Notes: generated by a model not told the origin, from the letters alone. 64,000 bases of DNA from Gammaproteobacteria bacterium 28-57-27 (GCA_002281735.1 NCGK01000003.1:147216-211215); one strand, 5' to 3'. Positions 24,092-34,008 are shown, numbered from the stretch's first letter. A program made the numbers and translations.

Positions 24092-26575
24092 TCAGGCACG
24101 ACGCAAGCGTAAAGCATTTAATACCACCACAAGTGAACTTAATGACATGCCAATGGCGGCCAGCCAGGGCGGGACAAATCCGGCGGCGGCGGCGGGAATG
24201 GCGATAATGTTGTAGCCCAGCGCCCAGGCGAGGTTTTCGTGAATGATGCGCATGGTCTTGCGCGCCACGTTCAAGCCCGCCGGGATGTGGCGCAGGTTTT
24301 CCGAGAGCAGGATCATGTCGGCGCTGGACTGTGCAAGCTGCGTGCCACCGCCCATGGCAAGCGAAACCTGCGCACCCGCCAGCACGGGGGCATCATTTAC
24401 GCCATCGCCGACCATCAGCACCACATCGCCATCGCCTTGAAAGCGGCGCAACTGTTCCAGTTTGTCTTGCGGATGCAAGCCGCCAAAAATCTGCTTGATG
24501 CCCAGGCTGGCGCCCATGCGTTGCGCTTCAGCCGGACGATCACCACTGAGCAGGCTGACTTTGATGCCGCGTGCGTGCAGATCGCTAATGACTTCGCGTG
24601 CCTCGTCGCGCGCCTTGTCACGCAATACCAGCCAGCCCAGTGCACGCTGCTCATTCGCCAATAGCACTAGCGTCCCGCTTTCATCAGGTGTGACAGGGGA
24701 TTTTTGTGCGGCGTTTTGTTGGGCAAGCTGCGCTGCAAAATCGGCATTGCCCACGCGATAGCGTTGTCCATCCACCCAGCCTTCAATGCCTTGGCCGGGC
24801 AGGGCGCGGATGGATTCTGCGCTGATGCCCGCAGGCGCGTCGGCCAGAATAGCCTTGGCCACTGGGTGTTCGGAAGCGCGTTCCAGCGCGGCAGCTACAG
24901 CGAGTATCTGCTCTGTATCCATGCCCGCATCAGGCAGCGGAATGATTTTTTCCAGCGTCAGGCGGCCATACGTCAGGGTGCCGGTTTTGTCGAAGACTAC
25001 ATGATTGGTCTTGGCGAGGGTTTCCAGTGCGTGTCCGCGGGTGACCAGCAGCCCCAAGCGCGTCAGGCTGCCTGTGGCTGCGGTGAGCGCGGCTGGGGTG
25101 GCGAGGCCAAGGGCGCAGGGGCACGTAATCGCTAGCAGGGAAATCACCACCCAGAACGCGCGCGCCGGTTCATGTACCCACCACCATGCCGCCACGAGGG
25201 CGCTGGTGATGAGCAAGCCCAACACGAACCATTGTGCGGCACGGTCAGCAATTTCACCGATGCGCGGCTTTTCGGCCTGAGCGCGATCAAGCAGGCGCAA
25301 GATCGAGGACAGCATGGTGTCCGCGCCCACCTTGTCCACGCGCATCAGCAAAGGGCTTTCGACGTTGACCGAGCCACCGATCAGCACATCACCGACACCG
25401 CGCCCGCTGGGTAAGCTTTCGCCGGTGAGCAGCGATTCGTCCACACTGCTGCGACCTTCAATCACCACGCCGTCGGCGGGCACGCTTTCACCTGGGCGGA
25501 TGCGCACACGGTCACCGCTGTTTAGCTCGATCACCGGTATCATTTCTTCTTCGCCTTGCGCAGTGATGCGCGCAGCAATCGTTGGCAATAGTTTTACCAG
25601 CGCATCGGCGGCGGCGGAGGCCTTGTGGCGCGCCACCATTTCCAGATAACGCCCGGTGAGCAGCAGAAACACAAACATGGTCACGGTGTCGAAATACACC
25701 TCGCCGCTCTGCGTCACCGTCGCCCACACGCTGGCGATAAAGCTCAAGCCCAGGGTCAGACTGATCGGCAAATCCATGCCCAGACGCTTGATTTTCAGCT
25801 CACGCCAAGCGGAGATGAAAAAACCCGAGGCGCTGTAAAACATCACCGGCAGGGTTAGTAACAGGCTAGCCCAGCGCAGGTAATTGCGTAGGGCTTCATC
25901 CATGCCGCTAAAGTCGCCGGAATACAGGGCAATGGCGAGCATCATGACCTGCATCATGCTCAAGCCGGCTACCCCGACCCGGCGCAGCGCCACGGTGCGT
26001 TCGCGTTTGGCGGAAGCTTCTTGCCGTCCCGCATCAAACGGATGGGCGCTGTAACCGAGAGATGTGATGGCTTGCAGGATGTCGCTGAGCTGGATCTGAC
26101 GATCATCCCACTGCACGCGGGCGCGCTGGGTGCTGTAGTTGATGCTGAAGGCGATTACGCCGGGCAGGGCACGCACATACTTTTCATTCAGCCACACGCA
26201 GGCCGGGCAGGTCATGCCTTCAAGAATCAGAGCCGCTTCGCGCAGGTCGCCATCACGGGTGACAAAGCTGCGCTGCAAGGCTTCGCGGTCGTACAGGCGC
26301 AGGCTTTCCAGCTCACGCGGCACCAGCTCATGCCCTTGTGGCGATGCCTCGGTGCGGTAGCGGTAATAGTCCTCCATGCCGCCTTCGACAATCGCTTCGG
26401 CCACGGCTTTACAGCCGGGGCAGCACATGGGGCGGTCTTCGCCCAAAACTCGCGCACTGTAGGTAGCTCCCTTGGGCACAGGCAGACCGCAGTGAAAGCA
26501 GCTCAGTATGCCCTCGGGTTGCTCGGCGGCCTGCCTATCAGGGGAAGGCGCAAAGATTGCTTCAGATTCAGGCAT
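24092..26575 (-). CDS. ccoI: Copper-translocating P-type ATPase CcoI (FixI)
   Basis: CcoI delivers copper for cbb3 oxidase assembly. The 827-residue pump begins with a Cys-rich segment (CFHCGLPVPKG ... CCPGC) and a heavy-metal domain GMTCPACVW (Cys123, Cys126). The P-type core has the metal site CPC (ITCPCALGLATP), the phosphorylation motif DKTGTLT, the HP motif (ASEHPVAKA) and GDGVND. Eight membrane helices are expected for this class. Its start lies one base after the ccoH stop. Confidence 0.94.
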   Translation of the reverse strand: MPESEAIFAPSPDRQAAEQPEGILSCFHCGLPVPKGATYSARVLGEDRPMCCPGCKAVAEAIVEGGMEDYYRYRTEASPQGHELVPRELESLRLYDREALQRSFVTRDGDLREAALILEGMTCPACVWLNEKYVRALPGVIAFSINYSTQRARVQWDDRQIQLSDILQAITSLGYSAHPFDAGRQEASAKRERTVALRRVGVAGLSMMQVMMLAIALYSGDFSGMDEALRNYLRWASLLLTLPVMFYSASGFFISAWRELKIKRLGMDLPISLTLGLSFIASVWATVTQSGEVYFDTVTMFVFLLLTGRYLEMVARHKASAAADALVKLLPTIAARITAQGEEEMIPVIELNSGDRVRIRPGESVPADGVVIEGRSSVDESLLTGESLPSGRGVGDVLIGGSVNVESPLLMRVDKVGADTMLSSILRLLDRAQAEKPRIGEIADRAAQWFVLGLLITSALVAAWWWVHEPARAFWVVISLLAITCPCALGLATPAALTAATGSLTRLGLLVTRGHALETLAKTNHVVFDKTGTLTYGRLTLEKIIPLPDAGMDTEQILAVAAALERASEHPVAKAILADAPAGISAESIRALPGQGIEGWVDGQRYRVGNADFAAQLAQQNAAQKSPVTPDESGTLVLLANEQRALGWLVLRDKARDEAREVISDLHARGIKVSLLSGDRPAEAQRMGASLGIKQIFGGLHPQDKLEQLRRFQGDGDVVLMVGDGVNDAPVLAGAQVSLAMGGGTQLAQSSADMILLSENLRHIPAGLNVARKTMRIIHENLAWALGYNIIAIPAAAAGFVPPWLAAIGMSLSSLVVVLNALRLRRA

Positions 26576-27397
26576 TTAATTCGTTTGGGCTGCGACAGCG
26601 AGTACATCCGTTGAAGCACGAATTTCGTGCACATCATCCCCACGGCGCACCACGATCACCACCTGCCAAAGACCCGGCATGGGTGGGGTGACTTCGGTGC
26701 GATATACGCCGGGTTCCACTTCCGCAAGTTTAAGATTGAAGTCTTCGTTTTTATCCGATGGGCGCAAAAAGTTGACCTCAACGTTCCCACCGACAATCGG
26801 CTGGTCTTGTTTGTCGCGCGCCTGCACCTGAAAGACAGAAGCTTGATGTACCACGGCGGCACCCAACCAACCGTAATGTACTTGCCAGCCGCGTTCCTTT
26901 TGCTGTTCCACTTGATGCAGGTATTGGTTGTAGAGCGCTTCTTTCTTTTGGAAGTCGTGTGAAATGACTCCGGGAAAGTGCGAGCTGATGCTTTCGGCGT
27001 GACGAGGTTTGGGTAGCAGTATTTCTGCCACGCGCCCGCCCATTCCATTCGTCGCCAGCGTCACAAACATGGAGTCCATGGCAATGATGACGGCGAAGAA
27101 GCCGATAATCATGCCTGGTCCCCAGCGGAAACTCCGTCCGCTAGAGGGTAGTTTTTGTTCACGCTGAAAGGCCAACAGGCCGAGCACGAACACGGTCATT
27201 AAATACACCGCAAGGTGAATGGCGAGAACATCGCCACCTTCCCAGTGCAGTAATGCGTAGGGCAGATAAAAGCCTAACGTCAAAATAGCAAGAATGACTG
27301 CAGCCTGACGCCCAGGAAGGCGCAGCAAGCGATTCAAGCCCAAAAAAACCAACACGATCAGCACGAGGCCGATTGCCAAACTCAGCAGTAGGTTCAT
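26576..27397 (-). CDS. ccoH: CcoH/FixH-family protein with an extra N-terminal membrane region
   Basis: The 273-residue protein has three hydrophobic segments in the first 75 residues. A fourth follows (GMIIGFFAVIIAMDSMFVTLA) and begins the usual FixH portion, which ends with a periplasmic beta domain (PGVYRTEVTPPMPGLWQVVI). Usual FixH proteins have only the last helix and are about 165 residues long, so the front part is an extension. The start at 27397 is chosen because the hydrophobic N-terminus begins there and the ccoG stop is close by. Confidence 0.85.
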   Translation of the reverse strand: MNLLLSLAIGLVLIVLVFLGLNRLLRLPGRQAAVILAILTLGFYLPYALLHWEGGDVLAIHLAVYLMTVFVLGLLAFQREQKLPSSGRSFRWGPGMIIGFFAVIIAMDSMFVTLATNGMGGRVAEILLPKPRHAESISSHFPGVISHDFQKKEALYNQYLHQVEQQKERGWQVHYGWLGAAVVHQASVFQVQARDKQDQPIVGGNVEVNFLRPSDKNEDFNLKLAEVEPGVYRTEVTPPMPGLWQVVIVVRRGDDVHEIRASTDVLAVAAQTN

Positions 27398-27401
27398 GTT
27401 T

Positions 27402-28835
27402 TCAACGCGGCATATTAAAGGTGGAGGACATGGAAGTCGGCGGAATCTCGCCATCCTTATCCGTGAGGACAAAGTCAAAGCGCTGCTGCGCGCCGCGTGT
27501 GGTCATCGGTTGTTTCACACGCACCAGCATATTGATGTAACCATCAATCGGTACGACGATCTCCTTCTGGGTGCCCGCAATCTCCAACTCCCCCTTGGGT
27601 AAGTCGCGCAAACTCATGTCCAGTTTAAGCGGACGCGTGAGTTTGTTATTGATTTTGACTTCATAACTGTTCTGCACCCGCCCATCGGACATCAACACGG
27701 CCAGTGGGCTGCGCACTTGTGCCACGCTGAAGTCCATTTTCGCCTGGTTGAAGATACTCCAGGCCAGCAATCCAGTGGCTACTAAAATGGCAAAGCCATA
27801 ACCGATGGTTTTGGGCTTGAAAATCTGTGGTTTTTTGCCAGTTTCGATTTCGTTCTCAGAAGCGTAGCGCACCAAACCGTGCTGCCAGCCCTGTTTGTCC
27901 ATGATTTCGTCACAGGCATCAATGCACAGCCCGCAGTTAATGCAGCCGATTTGCAGACCGTTACGAATATCAATCCCTGTGGGGCAGACTTGGACGCACA
28001 GGCCGCAATCAATGCAATCGCCATGTCCAGCGGCTTTGCGCTCATCCTGAGTTTTCAGACCTCGCGCCAAATGGGTACGTCCTTTTTCTCCTTCGCCACG
28101 GTTGTAATCGTAGGTTGGGATCAAGGTTTCCTTATCGAACATCACCGCCTGAAAGCGGGCGTAAGGACACATGTAAAAACAGACTTGCTCGCGCACGAAG
28201 CCTGCAACGACAAAGGTAATGGCAGTCAGTAAACCAATGGTGAAGTAAGCAGGGTGCGGTGCGGTGCCTTGGAAAAATTCGACAAACAAGGTCGGCGCAT
28301 CCACCCAATAGGCGGTAAAGGTAAAGCCTGTCCACCATGCAAACGCCAGCCATGCCAGCCAGGTCAGGCCTTTGCGGGTGAGTTTTTGCGCATTCCACGG
28401 CATTTTGTCGAGCTTGATTTGCGCTGGGCGGTCGCCTTGGATCCAGCGTTCGATAAACATGAACGCATCCGTCCATAGCGTCTGAAAGCAAAAATAGCCA
28501 CAGAACGCACGCCCAACCACGCTGGTGGCAAAAAACAGTAACCAGGCAAAAATAATCAACGCACCCGCGAGCCAATAAATATCCTGCGGATGCACAATCA
28601 GGTCGAAAATATAGAAACGGCGATTAGGTAGATCGTAAAGAACCGCTTGGGTCACGCTTCCGCCGTGATCCCAGCGCACCCAAGGCAGGAAGTAAAAAAC
28701 AGCAAACGCCATCAGCAACATGGAAGACTTGAAGGTGCGGAAGACTCCCTTGATAGAGCGCGGGTGGATCGGCTCGCGCTTTTGGTACATGGTTTCGTCG
28801 TCTTCATGCACCACTTTGATTTTCTGCTCCGACAC
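27402..28835 (-). CDS. ccoG: Cytochrome oxidase accessory protein CcoG (RdxA/FixG)
   Basis: CcoG is a membrane iron-sulfur protein that takes part in copper handling for cbb3 oxidase. The 477-residue protein has about five membrane helices. A pair of 4Fe-4S motifs (CIDCGLCVQVCPTGIDIRNG and CINCGLCIDACDEIMD) and a C-terminal Ig-like domain follow. It starts with GTG preceded by AGGAGG. ccoG, ccoH, ccoI and ccoS run in order on the minus strand, but ccoNOP are not in front of it; the divergent mtnA is there instead. Confidence 0.95.
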   Translation of the reverse strand: MSEQKIKVVHEDDETMYQKREPIHPRSIKGVFRTFKSSMLLMAFAVFYFLPWVRWDHGGSVTQAVLYDLPNRRFYIFDLIVHPQDIYWLAGALIIFAWLLFFATSVVGRAFCGYFCFQTLWTDAFMFIERWIQGDRPAQIKLDKMPWNAQKLTRKGLTWLAWLAFAWWTGFTFTAYWVDAPTLFVEFFQGTAPHPAYFTIGLLTAITFVVAGFVREQVCFYMCPYARFQAVMFDKETLIPTYDYNRGEGEKGRTHLARGLKTQDERKAAGHGDCIDCGLCVQVCPTGIDIRNGLQIGCINCGLCIDACDEIMDKQGWQHGLVRYASENEIETGKKPQIFKPKTIGYGFAILVATGLLAWSIFNQAKMDFSVAQVRSPLAVLMSDGRVQNSYEVKINNKLTRPLKLDMSLRDLPKGELEIAGTQKEIVVPIDGYINMLVRVKQPMTTRGAQQRFDFVLTDKDGEIPPTSMSSTFNMPR

Positions 28836-28948
28836 GGCTGGCCTCCTGAGTCACCACGTTTTTGGATATATTATTGTCGGCTAATGATAGCACCAGGCGG
28901 CTTGATGGCCTCACAATCTATGCGTCAAAACTATTAAACAGGTGTCAT

Positions 28949-29962
28949 ATGCAGCAATTCGACTCGGTGCGCGCCTTGCGCTGGACAGGCCAGGCGCTGG
29001 AGTTACTCGATCAGCGCCGTTTGCCGCACGAACGGGTTTATTTGGCGTGTGCCAGTGCGCAAGAGGTGGCCGTGGCCATCCGCGACATGGTGGTGCGCGG
29101 TGCACCGGCCATTGGCGTGGCGGCAGCGTATGGTGTGGTGCTGGCGGCACAACAAATGCCTGATGTTGAATCGGTGCGGCTTGAAATACAAAAACTGGCC
29201 GAATCGCGCCCGACGGCGGTGAATCTGTTTTGGGCTCTGCAGCGCATGGGTAAGGTTTTGGACGCGGGCGGCGATGCGGTGCGTTTAGAACGTGAGGCTT
29301 TGGCGATTGAAGCTGAGGATATTGCCGCCAATCGTCGCATGGGCGAGTTGGGGGCGGCGCTGATTGAGCCGGGTTTGGCCGTGCTGACCCATTGCAATAC
29401 AGGTTCCCTGGCGACCGCAGGCTTCGGCACAGCTTTGGGGGTGATTCGTTCGGCCTACGCGCAGCAACGCATCACGCAGGTGTTTGCCGATGAAACCCGC
29501 CCGTGGTTGCAGGGCGCGCGCTTGACGGCCTGGGAGTTGCAGCAGGATGGCATTCCCGTGACCTTGCAATGCGAAGGCGCGGCGGCCAGCCTGTTGCGCA
29601 CAGGGCAGGTGGGCTGGGTGATTGTGGGCGCGGATCGCATCACCGCCAATGGTGATACAGCCAACAAGATCGGTACCTATGGCCTGGCGATCCTGGCGCG
29701 GCATCACGGCGTGAAGTTCATGGTGGTTGCACCTACGACGACGTTTGACTTGAGCCTTGCGCATGGCGGCCTGATTCCAATTGAAACCCGTCCGATGGAG
29801 GAAGTGACCTCGCTAGGGGGGAGGGTGATTGCGCCCGAGGGTGTGGCAGCATGGAACCCTTCATTTGATGTCACCCCTGCGGACTTGATCGACGCGATTG
29901 TGACTGAGCGCGGTGTGATCGTGAAGCCGACGACGGAAGCGGTGCGTATGTTGCTGGCCTGA
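28949..29962 (+). CDS. mtnA: Methylthioribose-1-phosphate isomerase MtnA
   Basis: MtnA converts methylthioribose-1-phosphate to methylthioribulose-1-phosphate in methionine salvage. The 337-residue protein has the [13 protein letters not shown] motif, catalytic Cys149 ([12 protein letters not shown]) and Asp229 ([20 protein letters not shown]). In many gammaproteobacteria mtnA lies next to gyrA; here a copper block separates them. No other salvage genes are adjacent. Confidence 0.94.
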   Translation: MQQFDSVRALRWTGQALELLDQRRLPHERVYLACASAQEVAVAIRDMVVRGAPAIGVAAAYGVVLAAQQMPDVESVRLEIQKLAESRPTAVNLFWALQRMGKVLDAGGDAVRLEREALAIEAEDIAANRRMGELGAALIEPGLAVLTHCNTGSLATAGFGTALGVIRSAYAQQRITQVFADETRPWLQGARLTAWELQQDGIPVTLQCEGAAASLLRTGQVGWVIVGADRITANGDTANKIGTYGLAILARHHGVKFMVVAPTTTFDLSLAHGGLIPIETRPMEEVTSLGGRVIAPEGVAAWNPSFDVTPADLIDAIVTERGVIVKPTTEAVRMLLA

Positions 29963-29963
29963 T

Positions 29964-29992
29964 TTGCGGAACTTGTTGTAGCGTTCTATACT
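29964..29992 (+). promoter_or_regulatory. Sigma-70 promoter ahead of the copper block
   Basis: TTGCGG, a 17-base spacer and TATACT stand immediately after the mtnA stop and 38 bases before the first gene of the copper block. Spacing is ideal; the -10 box matches 5 of 6 consensus bases and the -35 box 4 of 6. No clear CueR or CopR operator is visible in the spacer. Confidence 0.5.
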
Positions 29993-30030
29993 CACAAGAG
30001 CTAACCGTTGCCAATATCCCGAATCTCATC

Positions 30031-30408
30031 ATGAAGCTGCTGCGCCATCTGTTTATCCTGCTGCTCACCATCGTGCTCCCCGTGCAGGGGATCGCCGGGG
30101 TGAGCATGAGCATGTGCAGTATGGACACGGCTCCGCAATCTGTGGCCGGGGACAATGATGTCGGAGTGCATGATGCAATGGCTGCGGCCTGTCATCATCA
30201 TGCCGATGAGGGCATCACCGACGGCATGGACGACACCACGTCTGTGTCCGATAACTGTCCGCACTGTTTTGCGCTGGCGCATTTTATTGCCGCGCCCACG
30301 CGGGTATTTTTGCGTGAGCGCTTGCCTGACGGCGTGATCGTGCTGCACAGCGCGCATTTTTCTTCGCACATTCCACTGCCGCCGCTGCGCCCCCCGCTCT
30401 CCCTCTGA
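30031..30408 (+). CDS. DUF2946-like small exported Cys/His-rich protein
   Basis: The 125-residue protein has a signal segment (about 1-22). A His/Cys/Met-rich mature part follows (MSMCSMDTA, AAACHHHADEG, DNCPHCFALAHFIA). The CPHC-ALAH pattern resembles DUF2946 proteins, which are often the first gene of metal-resistance operons. A metal-binding or sensing role in the periplasm is inferred from residues and neighbours. Confidence 0.6.
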   Translation: MKLLRHLFILLLTIVLPVQGIAGVSMSMCSMDTAPQSVAGDNDVGVHDAMAAACHHHADEGITDGMDDTTSVSDNCPHCFALAHFIAAPTRVFLRERLPDGVIVLHSAHFSSHIPLPPLRPPLSL

Positions 30409-30493
30409 ATTTTGATGAGCCGTGTCACGCCCTGATCCGTTAGGACGGGGGTGCGCGGCATGGTCTTTAATTCAGATTGAGGAGGGCTTTTGC

Positions 30494-30784
30494 ATGAACC
30501 TTCGATTTTCGCCTGCGGCAGGCTTCGCCTTGCTGCTGTGCCTGCCTTTGAGCCTGTGGGCGCAGGATGAGCCTGCTCCTGCCACGGATCTGGCTACGGC
30601 TCCGGCCACGGCTATGCCACGAGTCGATCAAGCCGACGCAAAGCTTGCGCCGCTTGAATATCACTCGATTTTTCTTGACTACATCCCCTTTCAACCCGCC
30701 AAGCTTCTGCCCTGGTCCGAAGCCAATGCGCGTGTCGCCGGGGCATCCGGCCATGCCGGACATGCCATGGGAGGTGCGCAATGA
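30494..30784 (+). CDS. Small exported protein of the copper block
   Basis: The 96-residue protein has a signal peptide (about 1-23), a Pro/Ala-rich stretch and the segment YHSIFLDYIPFQPAKLLPWS. A His/Met tail (GHAGHAMGGAQ) ends it. The ATG at 30494 has GGAGGG upstream; an in-frame GTG 72 bases earlier precedes that site. It overlaps the TolC-like gene by four bases. No named family is recognised; the tail may bind copper. Confidence 0.6.
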   Translation: MNLRFSPAAGFALLLCLPLSLWAQDEPAPATDLATAPATAMPRVDQADAKLAPLEYHSIFLDYIPFQPAKLLPWSEANARVAGASGHAGHAMGGAQ

Positions 30785-32202
30785 ACGCTTTCATGGCTTA
30801 TGGTCGCATCCCGGCCTTGCTGGCGCTTGGTTTGACCTTGGCCGGTTGCGCGACGCTTCAGCCGGATGCGGGGCTGGGCGGCGTGCAGCGCGAGGCCGGT
30901 GCGCGCCTGCTGGCGGGCGAACAGCAAACGCTGCCTAAACAAGGCGAAGATGTCAGCACGGCGCTTGCTGATCTACTAAAAAAACAGCCGCTAAGCGCAG
31001 ATGATGCGGTGCGTATCGCGCTGCTGAATAACCCGGCCTTGCGCATGTATTTGTCCGATCTTGGCATTGCCGATGCCGAGCGCGTGCAGGCGGGGCGTCT
31101 GCGCAACCCCGGTTTCAGCTATTCACGCACCGAGCAGGGGGCGGAAATCGAAATCGAGCGTCGCTTTGTGTTCGGCATTTTCGATCTGCTGACCATGCCC
31201 GCGCGCATTGAGATTGCTGAAGATCAGCTGGAGGCTGTGCGCTTGCGCAGCAGTCAGATGGTCATGAGCATTGCCCTGGAGGCGCGCAAGGCATGGGTTG
31301 ATGCGCTCGCCGCCGAAGAAAGCCTGCGCTACTGGCGTCAGGTCAATGAGGCAGCCAAGGCAAGCGCCGAACTGGCCAAGCGTATGAGCGCGGCCGGCAA
31401 CTGGGGGGTGCGCGAACAGGCGCGTGAGCAGGCGTTTTACGCCGATGCCACGGCGCGGCTGGCCTTGGCGCAGCAGCATGGCGTGGAGACGCGCGAGCGC
31501 CTGATTCGCCAACTGGGCCTGTGGGGCGCGCAGACGGCATTCACCCTGCCGGAGCGTCTGCCCGAACTTCCAGCCAATGCGCGCACGCAGTCCGAGATTG
31601 AGCAGCAGGCCGTGCGCGAGCGTCTGGATGTGCAGCAGGCGCGCCAACAGGCCGTGGCGCTGTCCAAAACCCTGGATCTGAGCGAGGCGACACGTTTTGG
31701 CAATGTGCTGGATGTGGCTGCGCTCAATACCAGCTACAACGAAAACCTGCCCACCAAACGCGGTTATGAAATCGAAATCGTCTTGCCGATTTTTGACCTG
31801 GGCGAGGCACGTATCGCGCGCAACGAGGCGGTGTACATGCAGGCGGTGGAAAATCTGCGCGCCACGGCGATCCAGGCGCGTTCCGAAGCGCGCGAAGCCT
31901 ATTTGCGCTATCGCACCGCTTTCGATTTGGCACAACATTACCGCCATGAAATTGTGCCGCTGCGCCAGCGTATCGCCGAGGAAAACGTGCTGCGCTACAA
32001 CGGCATGTTGATTGGCGTATTCGAGCTTTTGGCCGATGCGCGCGTGCAGATTCAGGCGGTGATTGGCGCCATCGAAGCGCAGCGCAATTTTTGGCAGGCC
32101 GAAGCCGATCTGCGCATGGCGCTTGGCGTCGGCAGTCCCCAATCCAGCAGCATGATGCTTGCCACCCCCGCAGCCGCTGAAGATGCAGCGGGCGGTCACT
32201 AA
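30781..32202 (+). CDS. TolC-family outer-membrane efflux lipoprotein
   Basis: The 473-residue protein has a lipoprotein signal (LALGLTLAGCAT). A TolC-like alpha-helical fold with two repeats follows; helices include DDAVRIALLNNPALR and ARKAWVDALAAEESLRYWRQ, and in the second half RAYLRYRTAF-like and RIAEENVLRYNGMLIGVFELL. Such proteins form the outer-membrane exit of tripartite pumps. No RND pump or adaptor gene is in the block, so its partner must lie elsewhere or it works differently. Confidence 0.85.
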   Translation: MNAFMAYGRIPALLALGLTLAGCATLQPDAGLGGVQREAGARLLAGEQQTLPKQGEDVSTALADLLKKQPLSADDAVRIALLNNPALRMYLSDLGIADAERVQAGRLRNPGFSYSRTEQGAEIEIERRFVFGIFDLLTMPARIEIAEDQLEAVRLRSSQMVMSIALEARKAWVDALAAEESLRYWRQVNEAAKASAELAKRMSAAGNWGVREQAREQAFYADATARLALAQQHGVETRERLIRQLGLWGAQTAFTLPERLPELPANARTQSEIEQQAVRERLDVQQARQQAVALSKTLDLSEATRFGNVLDVAALNTSYNENLPTKRGYEIEIVLPIFDLGEARIARNEAVYMQAVENLRATAIQARSEAREAYLRYRTAFDLAQHYRHEIVPLRQRIAEENVLRYNGMLIGVFELLADARVQIQAVIGAIEAQRNFWQAEADLRMALGVGSPQSSSMMLATPAAAEDAAGGH

Positions 32203-32220
32203 CTAGACGAGATTAATATC

Positions 32221-33591
32221 ATGAGCTCACGCAGAGATTTTTTGTTCAAGGCGGGCTTTGCCGCTTTAGCCAGTGGTTTGGTGCATAAAAACGCGCTGGC
32301 GGCGCTGCCCGAGGTCGCGGTGATGGATAACGCCAGCACGCAAGCCCCCGTCGCGCCCGCACAGGGGCGCCCCTATAACCCGGTGGTCACGCTGAATGGC
32401 TGGACACTGCCGTTTCGCATGAACCAGGGGGTGAAGGAATTTCACCTGGTGGCCGAGCCGGTGGTGCGCGAAATCGCCCCCGGCATGAACGCCAGGCTTT
32501 GGGGCTACAACGGCCAGAGTCCCGGCCCGACCATTGAGGCGGTCGAGGGAGACCGGGTGCGTCTGTTCGTCACCAACCGCCTGCCCGAAGTCACCACGAT
32601 CCACTGGCATGGCCAACGCCTGCCCAACGGCATGGATGGCGTGGCCGGCCTGACCCAGCCCGCCATTCCGCCGGGGCAGACCTATGTCTATGAATTTACC
32701 CTGCGGCGTAGCGGCACTTTCATGTACCACCCGCACGCCGACGAGATGACGCAGATGGCGATGGGCATGATGGGTATGTTCATCGTTCACCCGCAGGACG
32801 CCGATTTTATGCGCGTGGATCGGGACTTTTGCTTTTTGCTCAACAGCTATGACATCGACCCCGGCAGCTACACCCCGCGCGTCAACACCATGCTGGACTT
32901 CAACCTGTGGACGTTCAACAGTCGCGCCTTTCCCGGTATTGACCCGCTGGTATGCCGCCAGGGCGACCGAGTGCGCATCCGCGTCGGCAACCTGACCATG
33001 ACCAACCATCCCATCCACCTGCATGGCCACGAATTTGAAGTCACCGGCACTGACGGCGGCTGGACGCGCCCCGAATCACGCTGGCCGGAGGTGACGACCG
33101 ATATTGCCGTCGGCCAGATGCGCGCCATCGAATTCGATGCCACGGACGAAGGCGACTGGGCGTTCCACTGCCACAAGTCGCACCACACCATGAACGCCAT
33201 GGGGCATAACGTGCCCACCATGATCGGGGTCGAACAAGACGGTATTGCCGAAAAAATCAGCAGCCTTGTCCCCGATTACATGGTGATGGGCGATAAGGGG
33301 ATGCACGACATGGCCGCCATGGAAATGCCCCTGCCCGACAACACCCTGCCGATGATGACCGGCTTCGGCCAGTTCGGCCCCATCGGCATGGGCGGCATGT
33401 TCACCACGGTGAAAATCCGCAAGGGACTCGCCCCCGGCAGCTACAAAGACCCTGGCGACTACAAGCAGCCCAAGGGAACCCGAGCTTACGTCTGGAAGGG
33501 ACGCGCCCTTCCTGAGCCACGTCGCGCTAAAACCGCAGCCACAGCGCCAACCGTGACGGTGCGTAAGCCGTCCGGCCACAGCAACCATTGA
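32221..33591 (+). CDS. Periplasmic multicopper oxidase (copper-resistance type)
   Basis: The 456-residue enzyme starts with a Tat-type signal (SSRRDFLFKAGFAALASG). All copper ligand motifs are present: HWH (128-130, TTIHWHGQRLPNGMDG), HPH (170-172, FMYHPHADEM), HPIHLHGH and HCHKSHHTM, giving one type 1 and a trinuclear centre. A Met/His-rich segment (MHDMAAMEMPLPDNTLPMM) near the C-terminus is typical of cuprous oxidases. It probably oxidises Cu(I) in the periplasm. The following CusF-like gene is 21 bases away. Confidence 0.92.
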   Translation: MSSRRDFLFKAGFAALASGLVHKNALAALPEVAVMDNASTQAPVAPAQGRPYNPVVTLNGWTLPFRMNQGVKEFHLVAEPVVREIAPGMNARLWGYNGQSPGPTIEAVEGDRVRLFVTNRLPEVTTIHWHGQRLPNGMDGVAGLTQPAIPPGQTYVYEFTLRRSGTFMYHPHADEMTQMAMGMMGMFIVHPQDADFMRVDRDFCFLLNSYDIDPGSYTPRVNTMLDFNLWTFNSRAFPGIDPLVCRQGDRVRIRVGNLTMTNHPIHLHGHEFEVTGTDGGWTRPESRWPEVTTDIAVGQMRAIEFDATDEGDWAFHCHKSHHTMNAMGHNVPTMIGVEQDGIAEKISSLVPDYMVMGDKGMHDMAAMEMPLPDNTLPMMTGFGQFGPIGMGGMFTTVKIRKGLAPGSYKDPGDYKQPKGTRAYVWKGRALPEPRRAKTAATAPTVTVRKPSGHSNH

Positions 33592-33612
33592 ATCAAACAC
33601 GAGGACATCGCC

Positions 33613-34008
33613 ATGAAACCCATCAAATCACATATCAATATCGGCCTTTTGGCGCTCGCGCTCAGCTTCGGCGCCCAGGTGAGTGCTCTGGCCGCCGAAA
33701 CCCACGCCGACCACGATCACAGCACGCCTGAAGGCATGCAAAAACATCAGGAGCTGCTGCAAAAAGACACGCTAGCCACTCAGGCGGCAAGCGACACAAT
33801 GGCCGATGGCGAAGTGCGCAAAGTGGATAAATCCGCCGCCAAGGTCACCATCAAGCATGGCCCGCTGCCCAACTTGGGCATGGGCGCCATGACGATGGTT
33901 TATCGCGTCGCCGACCCGGCTATGCTCGACAAGCTCAAAGCCGGAGACAAAATTCGCTTCCAGGCCGACAGCGTCAACGGCGCACTGACCGTGACCAAAA
34001 TCGAGTAA
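33613..34008 (+). CDS. CusF-like periplasmic copper-binding protein
   Basis: The 131-residue protein has a signal peptide (about 1-27), a short His/Asp stretch (THADHDHST) and a CusF-like OB fold (VRKVDKSAAKVTIKHGPLPN, then MGAMTMVYRV). Compared with E. coli CusF the ligand His and both Met of the MTM motif are kept, while the Trp that caps the copper aligns with Met (LGMGAMTM versus LNWPAMTM). It closes the copper block. Confidence 0.85.
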   Translation: MKPIKSHINIGLLALALSFGAQVSALAAETHADHDHSTPEGMQKHQELLQKDTLATQAASDTMADGEVRKVDKSAAKVTIKHGPLPNLGMGAMTMVYRVADPAMLDKLKAGDKIRFQADSVNGALTVTKIE

